This document shows positions 63,189-64,000 of a stretch of 64,000 bases of DNA, one piece after another. The notes beneath the pieces were generated by a model. The model worked only from the letters and a program-made list of their open reading frames with translations, was not told where the DNA came from and made no database searches. This DNA is from Toxonevra muliebris (Eukaryota > Arthropoda > Insecta > Diptera > Pallopteridae). The position numbers were made by a program, and so were the translations under genes. Within the stretch, counting starts at the first letter, position 1; every line of letters starts with the position of its first letter. The stretch spans positions 85,076,019 through 85,140,018 of the forward strand of contig OY829327.1 of NCBI GenBank assembly GCA_963691655.1, read 5' to 3'.

Positions 63189-64000
63189 AATATGCAGCCA
63201 GTTAAAATTGTTAGATTTATTTAGTTATTTACTTTCTCTATTTATAGAAGCTTAAATTTCTTATTTTGTTTTTAATCAAATGTGTCTTTATTTAAATAAA
63301 TAAACTTTACGAAAAGCTTAAAACTATGCTATAAATTTTAAATGCAGTAATGAAAAGAAAAAGAAAACAGTTTACTATATTTATGTTCGCCTTAGGCATG
63401 TATTAAAAAAAATGTGCAAAAATACTAAAATAAAAATAAAAGCAGCAAATGGTGAGAGCAGCGACATAATATTTTCATAGCCCAAACCCTTTCAGAAACT
63501 GTTTCTTTTACTCCCACTCCATACTGTCGCATACATAGTAAAATTGCACCATTCACTTCATACTTTTAATACGTGTGAGTTGCCTCTGTGATTGTGTGAC
63601 CATTCCTGGCCCTCTTCCTTCATATTCCACTGTTAACTTTGTGTATAGCTGAATGTAGGTAAATCCTTTAATACATGCTTATCTATTTTTACACGTATCT
63701 CATCATTTTTCCAGTTTTTCTATTTTACTGTATCTTCGTTTGTTTTCTTTTTGCAAAGTATTCATTTCTGGTTCATTCCATTTAAATCCTTATTTGTTTC
63801 AAGGATATTTTGGTTCGAAATACTTTGTCCTTGTTTTGCCCCCACATAAGTAGTCTTACTTAATACATATATGGATTTCTTGTAATCTTATATGTTTTCA
63901 TAATTTATTTGAATTGAGAAATAACGAAATAAAAAAATAAAACCAGTTTACCGCAGGGCTGGATACACAAATAAATACAAACACAAATAAAAAATAATGT
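63189..64000. other. AT-rich right edge of the window, nothing supported
   Basis: No coding exon or repeat boundary was recognised. Confidence 0.4.

Overview
This window is AT-rich nuclear DNA from a higher dipteran. The evidence is a musashi gene with Drosophila-type poly-Gln/poly-Ala tracts, short GT-AG introns, CA/TG microsatellites, and fly-type mobile elements (R1/jockey-like LINEs, mariner, Tc1-like, hAT). A tephritid fruit fly is my best guess, but this is inference. It is not bacterial, so operons and ribosome binding sites do not apply.

Layout. At 1-12 kb, the RNA-binding protein gene musashi (msi) lies on the minus strand in three coding exons, with a 4.8 kb intron splitting the first RRM. 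About 4.4 kb of gene-free AT-rich DNA at the left edge is probably its 3' UTR. A possible terminal exon of another minus-strand gene lies near 12.1 kb. At 13.3-15.1 kb, on the plus strand, there are two tandem copies of a small NDUFA4/NMES1-like mitochondrial protein with the same exon pattern. At 16.4-17.6 kb there is a dead DD37E Tc1/mariner element with clean terminal inverted repeats. At 20-21 kb there are LINE remnants, a tRNA-like SINE candidate and a hAT MITE. At 22.9-23.1 kb there is a small secreted-protein frame broken by one TGA. The stretch 23-32 kb is essentially gene-free. At 32-36 kb there is a hAT-like element carrying a mariner fragment, then a second, inverted copy of the hAT MITE seen at 20.6 kb. 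At 37.3-39.7 kb there is a complete three-exon secreted lipase gene on the plus strand. At 41-46 kb lie a LINE 3' end, a 1.1 kb hAT MITE, and a Tc1-like element containing a LINE fragment. At 46-60 kb the DNA is mostly AT-rich and gene-poor, with another hAT-like element (49.1 kb), a 1.25 kb palindrome (53.1-54.4 kb) and a possible non-coding first exon of a rightward gene (57 kb). At 60.5-63.2 kb there is a three-level nest of Tc1-like, hAT-like and LINE sequence.

The host genes (msi, the NDUFA4-like pair, the lipase) have no evident functional link. The most notable accessory content is the set of nested and composite transposons, the long palindrome, and a few candidate small genes or alternative exons that need transcript evidence. 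I saw no convincing new multi-gene system.
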